A DNA stretch of 64,000 nt from Fidelibacterota bacterium. GTDB taxonomy: Bacteria; Fidelibacterota; Marinisomatia; SCGC-AAA003-L08; JACNLC01. The notes beneath the pieces are model-generated. The model saw only the letters and a program-made list of their open reading frames with translations, searched no databases and was not told the DNA's origin. The stretch covers positions 131,472 to 195,471 of the forward strand of contig JABHXA010000002.1 in the NCBI GenBank assembly GCA_018657495.1. Direction: 5' to 3'. How positions within the stretch are numbered: position 1 is the first letter of the stretch; the number at the start of each line of letters is the position of its first letter. This document shows, piece by piece, positions 47,053 to 55,550 of this stretch. A program made the translations under genes and the position numbers.

Positions 47053-48129
47053 TCACTCTTCCTTTGATGTGTGCTCATGGCGATGATGTAAATCCGGCCA
47101 ATGGACATGACGATGAGAAATTGAATAATGACTATGAGCATGACGATGTTTGTCTGAAGGTTTTGAATCTGGATGGAAATGATCATGGTGACCGTCATTA
47201 TGACTATGCAGATGGTTATGATCCATTGAATCGTGATGATGTAAATGATTATGATCTTCAATGATAAGGAATCCCACGCCAACAATAAATAATACGGCTG
47301 AAAAAAAGTGGATGATAGTCAATGACTCATTTAGCATTATTACGGATAATAACACACCAAATATTGGCGCGCAGGCAAATAACACCTGGGCTCTTGTTGC
47401 ACCTAATGACTGGGCCGAATGAATATATAATACAATGCTGGTGCCATACGATAAGGCACCGACAATTAAGGCAAATAACACATAATTTAATTCGAAGTTG
47501 CCATTCGCTGGCGCAAAGATCATACCGATGGTAAGATTTACCATGCCGGCAGCCAATCCTTTCCAAAATGTACTTTGGCTCGGTGTTATACTATCGATTA
47601 GGGCTGTGAAATGATTATCGAGACCCCATGAAATACATGCCAGCGCTACAAGAATACCGGGTATTAACCCGGCAAGACCGGCTGCTGAATCAGGACCCAA
47701 AACAAGTAGGACTGAGGCAATTAGCGCTGCTGCCACACCAAACCAGCCCTTTGCACTGAGATGATCTTTGAATATAAATACACCGAGGACAGCCGTTGCT
47801 GCTAACTCGAGGTTTAACCAGAGTGATACCGATGCTGCCCCAGCATTTTGCAGTCCTATTAGCAAAACTACAGGTGCAAATAAACCACCAAAAAATACTG
47901 CACCAAGTAAACGAAGTTGATTTTTATGGTCTCGTTTTGGCGGTAATGCAAATCCCCCACTCTTTAATGCTGCCGGTGCCACAGCCAGAGCTGCGCCCAA
48001 ATACAATAAACCGGCAAGCTGGAATGGTGGTAGTGAATCAAGGAGATATTTACTGGCTGGTGTTGCCGCCCCAAATAAAAAGGCGGACAGTAAAGCCATA
48101 AGTATTGGTGTTAGATAATTTGACTTCAA
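47053..48129 (-). CDS. DMT-superfamily (EamA) transporter with histidine-rich C-terminal tail
   Basis: A 358-residue protein with about ten helices in two EamA repeats (about 8-140 and 150-288). It ends in a tail of about 67 residues with 24 histidines in HxH and HHH patterns (DHNHLHHHD, HHDHFH, KHRHAHSH, HHRHEH). Such tails in metal transporters bind zinc, nickel or cobalt, so a metal-linked transport role is a reasonable guess; most EamA proteins move amino acids or nucleotide-type metabolites. Start is TTG at 48129 with AAGG 8-9 bases before it. An aspartate-rich frame on the other strand is a shadow of the histidine codons. Confidence 0.88.
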   Translation of the reverse strand: MKSNYLTPILMALLSAFLFGAATPASKYLLDSLPPFQLAGLLYLGAALAVAPAALKSGGFALPPKRDHKNQLRLLGAVFFGGLFAPVVLLIGLQNAGAASVSLWLNLELAATAVLGVFIFKDHLSAKGWFGVAAALIASVLLVLGPDSAAGLAGLIPGILVALACISWGLDNHFTALIDSITPSQSTFWKGLAAGMVNLTIGMIFAPANGNFELNYVLFALIVGALSYGTSIVLYIHSAQSLGATRAQVLFACAPIFGVLLSVIMLNESLTIIHFFSAVLFIVGVGFLIIEDHNHLHHHDSMDHNHLHSHNDGHHDHFHPDSKPSDKHRHAHSHYSISHRHVHWPDLHHRHEHTSKEE

Positions 48130-48272
48130 TATGTGGGCCTTGAAAAATTAACGACTAAGAATGATGCCGGTAGCTGACCACTGCCAATATAACCATGGGT
48201 AAGATAAAAATGGCCGGCAGTAATTTGCCATATATTTTTATGCATTTTTAAATTTTATAATTTTCATAGAAC

Positions 48273-48458
48273 TCATGATTTATTTCGGTTATTAATTAGA
48301 AATGTTATATTGAAAACAAAGGATAAACCCAATAACAGACCTGAGCAGAAGGCAATAATTGAATTATTGTCCAAATAAAGATGATTTGATAAAAAACCAA
48401 TAAAACCTAGGGCTAAGGAAATTTGACCAACTACCAGAAATATTTTATGCTTCTCCAT
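48273..48458 (-). CDS. Small two-helix membrane protein
   Basis: A 61-residue protein with two hydrophobic helices (about 7-26 and 34-54) and short charged ends. No family is recognised. The start ATG at 48458 has a modest GGTGA upstream. It stands alone between the transporter and the HTH gene, and could be a stress or transporter-associated small protein. Confidence 0.5.
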   Translation of the reverse strand: MEKHKIFLVVGQISLALGFIGFLSNHLYLDNNSIIAFCSGLLLGLSFVFNITFLINNRNKS

Positions 48459-48664
48459 GTCACCGCCGTTTATTTATTATGAATTATATAAGTGAAAATT
48501 ACAAATCGCCGCTAAAATTATAGCGAATTTATAGTATAGGATTTGAAAGAGGATAATTATATAAGCAGATGGCTGTTATAAAAAGACTATTAAGTCCCCC
48601 ACCTCATTTTGCAAATTTGATCAATTCTTGAATTTATCACAGTCGTAGACCTGACAGAAAATGT

Positions 48665-48859
48665 CTATTTAATCTTTGTATTTTTCAATTTTTCATTGAG
48701 GACATCACTAAACATTTTATCGAGATGAGATTTTTTAACCATCCAGGTACCGCCTACTTTTAAGCCAGGCAGTTTTCCGCCTTTGAGCAAACGATAAACG
48801 GTTTGTTCTTTTAGTTTGAGATAATTTGACACATCCTTTATATTCATTATATCATTCAT
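48665..48859 (-). CDS. Excisionase/MerR-type helix-turn-helix DNA-binding protein
   Basis: A 64-residue winged-helix-turn-helix of the HTH_17/excisionase family (NIKDVSNYLKLKEQTVYRLLKGGKLPGLKVGGTWMV), a small transcription factor or accessory. GGGAT lies upstream of the ATG. It follows leuS on the same strand, 29 bases after its stop, and may be co-transcribed. Nothing else here suggests a mobile element, so a housekeeping regulator is more likely than a phage excisionase. Confidence 0.8.
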   Translation of the reverse strand: MNDIMNIKDVSNYLKLKEQTVYRLLKGGKLPGLKVGGTWMVKKSHLDKMFSDVLNEKLKNTKIK

Positions 48860-48888
48860 GTTATCCCTTTAATTATATTTATAATTAT

Positions 48889-51291
48889 TTATCTAACAAC
48901 AAAATTGACCAGCCTTTTTGGTACGACAATCTCCTTGACGATGGTTTTACCATCGAGATATTTTTTAATATTATCGATATTTCTTGATTCAGTGAGCAGA
49001 TCATCATTGCTGATGCCGGCATCCACTTCGATAGTACCTCGTAATTTTCCATTTACCTGCAGGGCAATTTTACAGGTTGAGACTTTTATCATGGCTTCAA
49101 CATGGACGGGCCAGTCAGTATTAAATACTGATGGTTCATTACCGATAATCTGCCACATCTCTTCGGCAATATGTGGCATGAATGGCGCTAATAACAAGAC
49201 AAAGGTGTTCTTTACTTCCTGTGAAATGGTCTCATAACTGATAAAGTGATTGGCATATTCCATCAACCTGCTGATAGCAGTATTAAACTTTTTATTTTCT
49301 AAATCATGGGTCACTGATTTGATCGTATAGTGAATGATATATTGATCTTTCTGATTCAATTCACCATCTACCTGCTTACGTATAAGCTTCAATCCTTTAT
49401 AATAGAATCGTTCAATGCCGACAATACCAGTATCGGTCCAGTCACCCCCATCTTCATAAGGACCCATAAACATGAGGTATGTCCTGAAAATATCGGCACC
49501 ATGTTTATCGACATATTCATCCGGTGAGACGGTATTGCCTTTTGATTTTGACATTTTAGCGCCGTCACGGGTGATGGTGCCCTGGTGAAACAAATTGGTA
49601 AATGGTTCGCCAAACGAGAGATAACCGGCATCGCGCAAAACTTTGGTTACAAATCGAGCATATAACAGATGCATGGTGGCATGTTCAGCGCCACCGATAT
49701 ATTGATCCACCGGCAGCCAATCCATCTTATTATTGTCAAATGGTCCACCCTCATAACCGGCATTGGGATATCTGAGATAATACCAAGATGAGCAGACAAA
49801 TGTATCCATGGTGTCGGCATCCCTCTGGGCTGGTTTGCCGCATTTCGGACATGGGGCATTTATGAATTCATCATTGGTAGCCAGTGGGCTCAAATCTTCA
49901 CCGTAGGTTTCAGATAATTTTATATCCTCCGGTAAAAGAATGGGAAGATCATCAAAACTCACCGGCACAGCACCGCAATCATCACAATGGATAACCGGTA
50001 TTGGCGCTCCCCAGTATCTCTGTCGGCTGATAAGCCAATCATGAAGTTTAAATTGGACCTTGGCACCGCCAATCTCCCGACGTTCTAATTCCATATTGAT
50101 TGAGGTGATGACTTCTTGTGAAGGCTGGCCGGAGTATTCGCCCGAATTGAGTGATATACCATAATCAGAAAAACACTGGTCTGCGCCATGTGGTTTGCCA
50201 TCTGGGGAGACTACTTCAATAATGGGTAGATTATACTTTTGGGCAAATTGGAAATCTCGTTCATCACCACTGGGAACTGCCATGATAGCGCCAGTCCCAT
50301 AAGATGCCAAAACATAATCACTGATCCATATTTGTACTTTTTCATTTGTAAATGGATTGACAGCATAGGCACCGGTGAACGTACCGGTTTTCTCGCGATC
50401 TGCTGAAGAGCGGTCGATCTCAGACATCTTTTTTGTGGATAGTTTATACTTTCTGATGTCTCCTTTATAATCATCTGTGACGATGATGTCAACAAGTTCG
50501 TGTTCTGGGGCCAGCACCATATAGGTGGCGCCGTAAATGGTATCCGATCGGGTGGTGAACACCTCGATGGTTTCATCAAAACCATGGATATCAAAAATAA
50601 TTTTGGCCCCTACGCTTTTACCAATCCAGTTACGCTGCATGTGGATGGTTTTTGCCGGCCAGTTCAATTTATCCAGTTCGCTCAATAATTCGTCGGCATA
50701 TTCTGTTATCTTAAAAAACCATTGTTTTAGCGATCTCTTTGTCACTTCAGAATGGCAACGGTCACAGGTCCCTTCTTTTACCTGCTCATTGGCCAGTACC
50801 GTGGCACAGCTGGGACACCAGTTAACCGGCGAGACCTTTTGATAAGCCAAACCCATTTCATGGAGTTTCAAAAAGAGCCATTGCGTCCATTTATAATAAT
50901 CGGGAGAACTGGTATTTACTTCATTTTTCCAATCGTACATGGCACCAATTCTGAGAAGCTGTTCCTTCATTTTTTTCACATTTGCTTTTGTACTTACGGC
51001 AGGGTGAACACCATGTTTTATGGCATAATTCTCCGCCGGCAGACCAAAGGCATCAAAACCCTGGGGTTGGAAAACCTTATAACCCTGCATCTTCTTGAAT
51101 CTTGCAAATGTATCGGCAGGTCCATAATTGAACCAATGACCTATATGCAGCTTATCCCCGGAAGGATAACTGAACATCGACAGATTATAAAATTTATTTT
51201 TGGGAAATGAAAGATTGATATCATGACAATTATTCTCTTGCCAGTATTTCTGCCATTTTATTTCAATTTCGTTTAAGTTTATATCATTCAT
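48889..51291 (-). CDS. leuS: Leucyl-tRNA synthetase
   Basis: A class I synthetase of 800 residues that charges tRNA-Leu. The HIGH motif (KLHIGHWF, about 51-58) and the KMSKS loop (AKMSKSKGN, near 577) are canonical, in contrast to the ileS here. The zinc-like cysteines in WCPSCATVLANEQV, the CP1 editing domain (TTRSDTIYGATYM) and the anticodon domain are in normal order. The start ATG at 51291 gives MNDINLNEIEIKWQKYW, the usual N terminus. Confidence 0.97.
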   Translation of the reverse strand: MNDINLNEIEIKWQKYWQENNCHDINLSFPKNKFYNLSMFSYPSGDKLHIGHWFNYGPADTFARFKKMQGYKVFQPQGFDAFGLPAENYAIKHGVHPAVSTKANVKKMKEQLLRIGAMYDWKNEVNTSSPDYYKWTQWLFLKLHEMGLAYQKVSPVNWCPSCATVLANEQVKEGTCDRCHSEVTKRSLKQWFFKITEYADELLSELDKLNWPAKTIHMQRNWIGKSVGAKIIFDIHGFDETIEVFTTRSDTIYGATYMVLAPEHELVDIIVTDDYKGDIRKYKLSTKKMSEIDRSSADREKTGTFTGAYAVNPFTNEKVQIWISDYVLASYGTGAIMAVPSGDERDFQFAQKYNLPIIEVVSPDGKPHGADQCFSDYGISLNSGEYSGQPSQEVITSINMELERREIGGAKVQFKLHDWLISRQRYWGAPIPVIHCDDCGAVPVSFDDLPILLPEDIKLSETYGEDLSPLATNDEFINAPCPKCGKPAQRDADTMDTFVCSSWYYLRYPNAGYEGGPFDNNKMDWLPVDQYIGGAEHATMHLLYARFVTKVLRDAGYLSFGEPFTNLFHQGTITRDGAKMSKSKGNTVSPDEYVDKHGADIFRTYLMFMGPYEDGGDWTDTGIVGIERFYYKGLKLIRKQVDGELNQKDQYIIHYTIKSVTHDLENKKFNTAISRLMEYANHFISYETISQEVKNTFVLLLAPFMPHIAEEMWQIIGNEPSVFNTDWPVHVEAMIKVSTCKIALQVNGKLRGTIEVDAGISNDDLLTESRNIDNIKKYLDGKTIVKEIVVPKRLVNFVVR

Positions 51292-51405
51292 CTGTATTAT
51301 GGAGTATGTTTATGTATACCTAAATATTTAATTAAAGATTAGTCGTAAAATATATATTAATACATCTAGGGTATTGAATTATGGGTATAAATAAAAGAAA
51401 ATACA

Positions 51406-51491
51406 ATTAAGTGGCTTGCCTGCCGGAGGGTGAAAAGTATACAGATTTAAATAGACAGGTTCCAAAGACCAGTTCTTCATGACTGGTCCCA
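51406..51491. repeat. Direct repeat copy A, with internal hairpin
   Basis: Starts ATTAAGTGGCTTGCC and runs to ACTGGTCCCA. It is imperfectly repeated at 51621-51744 (shared core ACAGATTTAAATA, ACAGGTTCCAAAGA, then a CAGT/ACTGGTC hairpin). Here GACCAGT (51467-51473) and ACTGGTC (51482-51488) pair perfectly. Copies A and B flank a small element with inverted ends. The rest of the 51292-51888 gap holds nothing else that I can name. Confidence 0.75.
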
Positions 51492-51516
51492 GGAATGATA
51501 AAAAGTTTATTTTTTG

Positions 51517-51617
51517 GACCCCCTCTAACTCCCCCTCAAAAGTGGGAGAATTATAAGGAAATTTGAAAATAATTTTGTTTTCCCCTTTAAGGGAAATGTC
51601 CGGAGGACAATGGGGTC
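51517..51617. mobile_element. MITE-like 101-bp element with inverted ends
   Basis: The element runs from GACCCCCTC to ATGGGGTC (terminal inverted GACCCC/GGGGTC, with further partial symmetry inwards: CTCCCCCTC and TCCCCTTTAAGGGGA-like arms). The ending ATGTCCGGAGGACAATGGGG resembles a repeat family common between genes in Bacteroidetes-type genomes (from memory, not searched). It has no coding capacity. It lies between the two direct repeat copies. Confidence 0.5.
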
Positions 51618-51620
51618 ATA

Positions 51621-51744
51621 ATTAAGTAGCCTGCCCGCCGGAGGAGGGCCCGCCTTCCGCAGGTGGGCCTGTCTGCCGTAGGCAGAAAAGTGTACAGATT
51701 TAAATATACAGGTTCCAAAGATCAGTTCATCAGGACTGGTCCCA
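51621..51744. repeat. Direct repeat copy B, with a GC-rich palindromic insert
   Basis: Repeats copy A from ATTAAGTAGCCTGCC to ACTGGTCCCA, but with about 40 extra GC-rich bases after CGGAGG, containing small palindromes (TGCCGTAGGCA and CGCAGGTGGGCC). The terminal hairpin differs at a few bases (GATCAGT/ACTGGTC) but keeps pairing through G-T, which suggests the RNA or DNA structure matters, or recent shared descent. Confidence 0.7.
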
Positions 51745-51888
51745 AACAATTGCCAGATCCCCGAGCAGTTACAGTATTCAATAATTTATGTTATGATTAT
51801 TTTGGTTGGTGGATCAACTGTAATTTTATAGCGGTACAAACAGACGAAAAAACTGATATCCATTTTCCAAATAATTGAGGGGATCAAT

Positions 51889-52560
51889 ATGTGTGGTCGA
51901 AAAACACTGACAAAAGGCAAGCTCGAAATTCTTGAAGAACTGGCCATCGATGAATGGGAGGAAGATTTTGATCCATCTTTTAATATTGCACCTACTCAAA
52001 AGTCCCCTATCCTCCGAAATATTCAAAACAAAAGAGTGGTGAATATGATGAATTGGGGATTGATACCATCATGGTCAAAAGACAGTAAATTTGCTGCAAA
52101 AATGATAAATGCCCGCAGTGAGACCCTATTTGAAAAACCATCCTTTAAAAGATTGATCCCCCGACAGCGATGCATTGTTATCTCCGACGGATATTTCGAG
52201 TGGCAGAAAACATCCACAGGAAAAATCCCCCATTATATTCACAGTAAAGATCATAGCCTGATGCAAATGGCAGGATTATGGGATATGTGGAAACCGCATG
52301 AGGGTCCCCCACTTCTCTCCTACACCGTAATCACCACAACACCTTCTGATCAATTATCCCATATACATCACAGAATGCCGGTGATACTCACTGAGAAGAA
52401 TGTAATAAACTGGTTAGGGAATGCAATTCAATCCAATGAAATTGCTGATTTACTAAAGCCATACCCACATGACCTGGATTATTATCCTGTGTCCACATTT
52501 GTAAATTATGCCGCCAATAATTCACCAGAATGTATCAAGGATTTAGACCATGGAAACTAA
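51889..52560 (+). CDS. yedK: SOS-response-associated peptidase (SRAP/YedK/HMCES)
   Basis: The enzyme forms a covalent link to abasic sites in single-stranded DNA and shields them. Cys2 (after Met removal, MCGRKTL) is the nucleophile, and the partner residues are Asn (INARSETL), Glu (DGYFEWQ) and His (HHRMPV), all present. The 223-residue length is standard. It overlaps the next gene by 11 bases. It follows the repeat island. Confidence 0.95.
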   Translation: MCGRKTLTKGKLEILEELAIDEWEEDFDPSFNIAPTQKSPILRNIQNKRVVNMMNWGLIPSWSKDSKFAAKMINARSETLFEKPSFKRLIPRQRCIVISDGYFEWQKTSTGKIPHYIHSKDHSLMQMAGLWDMWKPHEGPPLLSYTVITTTPSDQLSHIHHRMPVILTEKNVINWLGNAIQSNEIADLLKPYPHDLDYYPVSTFVNYAANNSPECIKDLDHGN

Positions 52561-53818
52561 TCAACAGCGTCAAGTCATATACGAGATATTTCCAAGAAAT
52601 TATGGAATCAATGGAAATTTCACAGACATCATAAATGATCTGGACAGGATAAAATCCCTTGGTGTAGATATCATCTGGCTTATGCCCATCCACCCTATCG
52701 GTGTTTTGTCGCGGAAAGGATCAGAAGGCAGTCCATATTCAATCCAGGATTACAGCAAAATACATCCCGATCTAGGTGATGAGCAGGATCTTTCCAGGTT
52801 GATTTCAGAAGTTCACAAAAGGGATATGAAAATCATTATCGACGCAGTATTGAACCATACATCTGTTGATTCAGACTGGGTCACATCCCATCCATCATAT
52901 TATCTCCAAAATGAGTCTGGTGACATCATTCGAAAGGTTTCTGACTGGTCTGATATATTGGATCTAAATTATGAAAATCAAGAATTGTGGGCTGCAATTG
53001 CCAATGCAATGAATGGCTGGGTTCAAATGGGAATTGATGGTTTTAGATGTGATGTTGCGCCAATGGTGCCCCTTGAATTTTGGCAATATCTCAAGTCTAC
53101 AATTGATAAAGACAATGAATTGGTATGGATTGCCGAAAGTGTTCATTTAAGTCACATCAGGGAAACCAGGAAATCAGGGTATATATGTCACAGTGATGCC
53201 GAGCTACACAGCGTATTTGATTTTACTTATGAATATGATTCATTTGAGTTGTTTGAAATGGTTCTTAAGGATAAAACAAAATTGGTTCAGTACATATATT
53301 TTATAAAAAACCAGATGTACCAGTATCCTGATCATGCCCTGAAATTACGATTCCTCGAGAATCACGATATTGCCAGGGCTGCCAGTATATTTGATAATTT
53401 CGATCAGTTAAAAAATTGGACGGTTTTCACTTTTTATATCCCTGGTGCAAGCCTGGTATATGCTGGACAGGAATATGCCCTGAAAAAGTTGCCGAACCTC
53501 TTTGAAAAGGATGTAGTTGATTGGGAGAATAGAGATGAAAATTTCCTGATTTTCTTCAAACAGATCATAGAACTGTCAAAGGAAATTACCGCTTCAACAT
53601 TAGAATTTGATATTGATGATCTCGGTGACAGCCTTGTAAAGATTGAATGGAATCACGTCCAAAAAACAGTTATATTTCTTAATCTTGGCAGGGAGAAAAA
53701 AATATATTCTGTCATTGAAAATATAAAAGGGAAAGACCTGTTAGAAAACCGTGATCTTTCCCTTAAAAAAGGTGAGAACCTGGATAAATTCCCAATAATT
53801 ATTCAGCTTAGCAGTTGA
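52550..53818 (+). CDS. GH13-family alpha-amylase-like enzyme
   Basis: A (beta/alpha)8 glycosidase of 422 residues with all four GH13 regions: DAVLNHTS, GFRCDVAP (nucleophile aspartate), WIAESVHLS (acid glutamate) and LENHDIARA. It has no signal peptide, so it is cytoplasmic. Its compact size and acid sequence suggest an alpha-glucosidase or a small-maltosaccharide enzyme rather than a secreted amylase. It is translated with an 11-base overlap of yedK, an odd pairing. Confidence 0.9.
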   Translation: METNQQRQVIYEIFPRNYGINGNFTDIINDLDRIKSLGVDIIWLMPIHPIGVLSRKGSEGSPYSIQDYSKIHPDLGDEQDLSRLISEVHKRDMKIIIDAVLNHTSVDSDWVTSHPSYYLQNESGDIIRKVSDWSDILDLNYENQELWAAIANAMNGWVQMGIDGFRCDVAPMVPLEFWQYLKSTIDKDNELVWIAESVHLSHIRETRKSGYICHSDAELHSVFDFTYEYDSFELFEMVLKDKTKLVQYIYFIKNQMYQYPDHALKLRFLENHDIARAASIFDNFDQLKNWTVFTFYIPGASLVYAGQEYALKKLPNLFEKDVVDWENRDENFLIFFKQIIELSKEITASTLEFDIDDLGDSLVKIEWNHVQKTVIFLNLGREKKIYSVIENIKGKDLLENRDLSLKKGENLDKFPIIIQLSS

Positions 53819-53830
53819 TATTTATCAAAT

Positions 53831-54886
53831 CTACTCGACGAAATCTGCAATATACACATGGGTAGCGCGAGGATTCTCGGCATCCCGGTTTGAGCCAATA
53901 ACCAATTTCTTTCCGTTGTCAGTAAACATAGGGAATGCATCAAATGTATCATTATGGGTGACACGTGCTAAACCGCTGCCGTCAAGATTGATGATATAAA
54001 TTTCAAAGTTATGGCCAAATGATTGATACTCTTCATTCCAATCATCCATATTTGAGGCAAATACGATTCGCTTACCATCAGGATGCCAGGAAGGGGCCCA
54101 ATTTGTCGCGCCGTTATGGGTGAGTTGGACTTTATCAGATCCATCGGCATTTGCCGCATAAATTTCAAGGGGTACTGCCTCAACATAACTATTTATGATA
54201 TTGTCAGCCCATTTTGCCCTCTCCTCATCATTTTTAGGATACCAGGCGCGCCAGACAATTTTTGAGGCATCTGGTGAGTAAAATGCCGCCCCGTCATATC
54301 CATATTCATGGGTGATCCTCTTGACATTACCGCCATCATAATCCATCGTATATAAATCCATATCACCTTCCCGCAAAGAAGTAAATATGATTATATCTTC
54401 AAAAGGATGCACAGTGGCTTCAGCATCATATCCATCATTAAAGGTAAGCTGTGTCATATTTGAACCATCAGGATCTGCTTTGTATATTTCAAAATTTCTT
54501 AGTGGCCAGATATATTTTCTCGGGTCATCAGAAACAAAGACTTCAGGACAGGCTGTATTTTCATGGACAGTTGATGAATAGAGAATAAAATCACGATCCT
54601 TTGAAAAGTATGAACAGGTATGAGCGCCCATATCAGGAGATACCATCACTTGCCCGTCACCCTCCATTGTCATAGTATAAATCTTATCACATTCGTATCC
54701 GTCACGCTTTGATTGGAAGATAAGCATCTTTCCATCAAAACTTGGATAAGCTTCGCCATTATCACCGGAGAATGTGAGCTGTTTTATATTTTGTAATATT
54801 GGCGGATTGGATTTTTGAGAACATGCTGTGAAACACAACAATAGAGCAACTACCGGTATAAATAACCGTGCATAAAATTTTTGCAT
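53831..54886 (-). CDS. TolB-like PD40 beta-propeller lipoprotein
   Basis: A 351-residue protein whose signal peptide ends in LLLCFTACSQK, a lipobox (cysteine 22). The rest is about five PD40/WD40-like repeats (KILTFSG, TQLTFNDGYDAEATVHP, RIVFASNMDD), as in the TolB propeller. It lacks the extra N-terminal TolB domain, so it is probably a periplasmic propeller of unknown partner rather than the Tol-Pal component. The HMA-like gene lies 13 bases upstream on the same strand. Confidence 0.88.
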   Translation of the reverse strand: MQKFYARLFIPVVALLLCFTACSQKSNPPILQNIKQLTFSGDNGEAYPSFDGKMLIFQSKRDGYECDKIYTMTMEGDGQVMVSPDMGAHTCSYFSKDRDFILYSSTVHENTACPEVFVSDDPRKYIWPLRNFEIYKADPDGSNMTQLTFNDGYDAEATVHPFEDIIIFTSLREGDMDLYTMDYDGGNVKRITHEYGYDGAAFYSPDASKIVWRAWYPKNDEERAKWADNIINSYVEAVPLEIYAANADGSDKVQLTHNGATNWAPSWHPDGKRIVFASNMDDWNEEYQSFGHNFEIYIINLDGSGLARVTHNDTFDAFPMFTDNGKKLVIGSNRDAENPRATHVYIADFVE

Positions 54887-54899
54887 GTGTGGACTTTCT

Positions 54900-55211
54900 T
54901 TATTTAATGAATTTGTTGAACGTGTATTTGGCAGGAGGACATCCCCATTTCAGTAGGACCCTATCAATCACCTGTTTATTTACTTTTGAATCATCATATC
55001 TAAGGGTAATTGTCCTGTTTAATGTTGTAACGTCACAGGATGAGATACCTTTCAAATTGGTGAATTCCATTTCCAGATTTTTTTTGGCATCAACTGTTGT
55101 GAGATTAGGGATATCAATCACTACTTGGGTGAAATTTTTGGATCCGCTAAAATCCGAGGATAATACTGCAAAGGATAGTAGTATAAACGACAGTACTAAT
55201 AACTGTTTCAA
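54900..55211 (-). CDS. Exported HMA-like (ferredoxin-fold) protein without CXXC
   Basis: A 103-residue secreted protein. The longest frame starts at 55244, but AAGGAAG lies just before the TTG at 55211, which yields a proper signal peptide (MKQLLVLSFILLSFAVLSS). The mature part resembles the heavy-metal-associated domain (strand, helix, strand: VVIDIPNLTTVDAKKNLEMEF...SCDVTTLNRTITLRYDD), but the metal-binding CXXC is missing, leaving separate cysteines. A metal chaperone role is therefore doubtful. It shares a transcript with the TolB-like gene. Confidence 0.7.
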   Translation of the reverse strand: MKQLLVLSFILLSFAVLSSDFSGSKNFTQVVIDIPNLTTVDAKKNLEMEFTNLKGISSCDVTTLNRTITLRYDDSKVNKQVIDRVLLKWGCPPAKYTFNKFIK

Positions 55212-55550
55212 ATGTTCTTCCTTATAGTTAAATAACGTGCCCAATATTAAATAATATCAACCATTAGCACCAACTAATATGATGAATTTATGACTAAATA
55301 ATAATGAATATTTTGCTTAAAGTGATAAGCATATCTGAAATAGTTCTAGATATCAGTATTTATACTGTTTTACGATAGCACATACTTATATTGAGTAACT
55401 TTTTATAGAATCAAAGTATATGCAGGAAAATTGCATAAAAGATATTCAGATTGTCAACACCCAGACTGAGATGCAGGCAATCGTTATATAAATCAATATA
55501 TGTTAATCCGTATTATTATTACACCTCAAAAATCTCTTAATATTGATGTT
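55212..55550. other. Gene-free stretch between divergent genes
   Basis: About 340 AT-rich bases between the HMA-like gene and the RNA methyltransferase gene. It should hold both promoters. I see no ORF, repeat or hairpin of note. Confidence 0.5.

Noticed and set aside
46989..47264. Plus-strand ORF of 91 residues, rich in aspartate
   Set aside because: It is the antisense image of the histidine codons (CAT/CAC read as ATG/GTG/GAT) of the EamA tail and has no family match or ribosome binding site.
48665..48859. Excisionase-like HTH as a sign of a prophage
   Set aside because: The HTH_17 family is common in chromosomal regulators and no phage gene is near.
50752..51210. 152-residue plus-strand ORF
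   Set aside because: It lies wholly inside leuS on the other strand, whose conserved HIGH region it covers.
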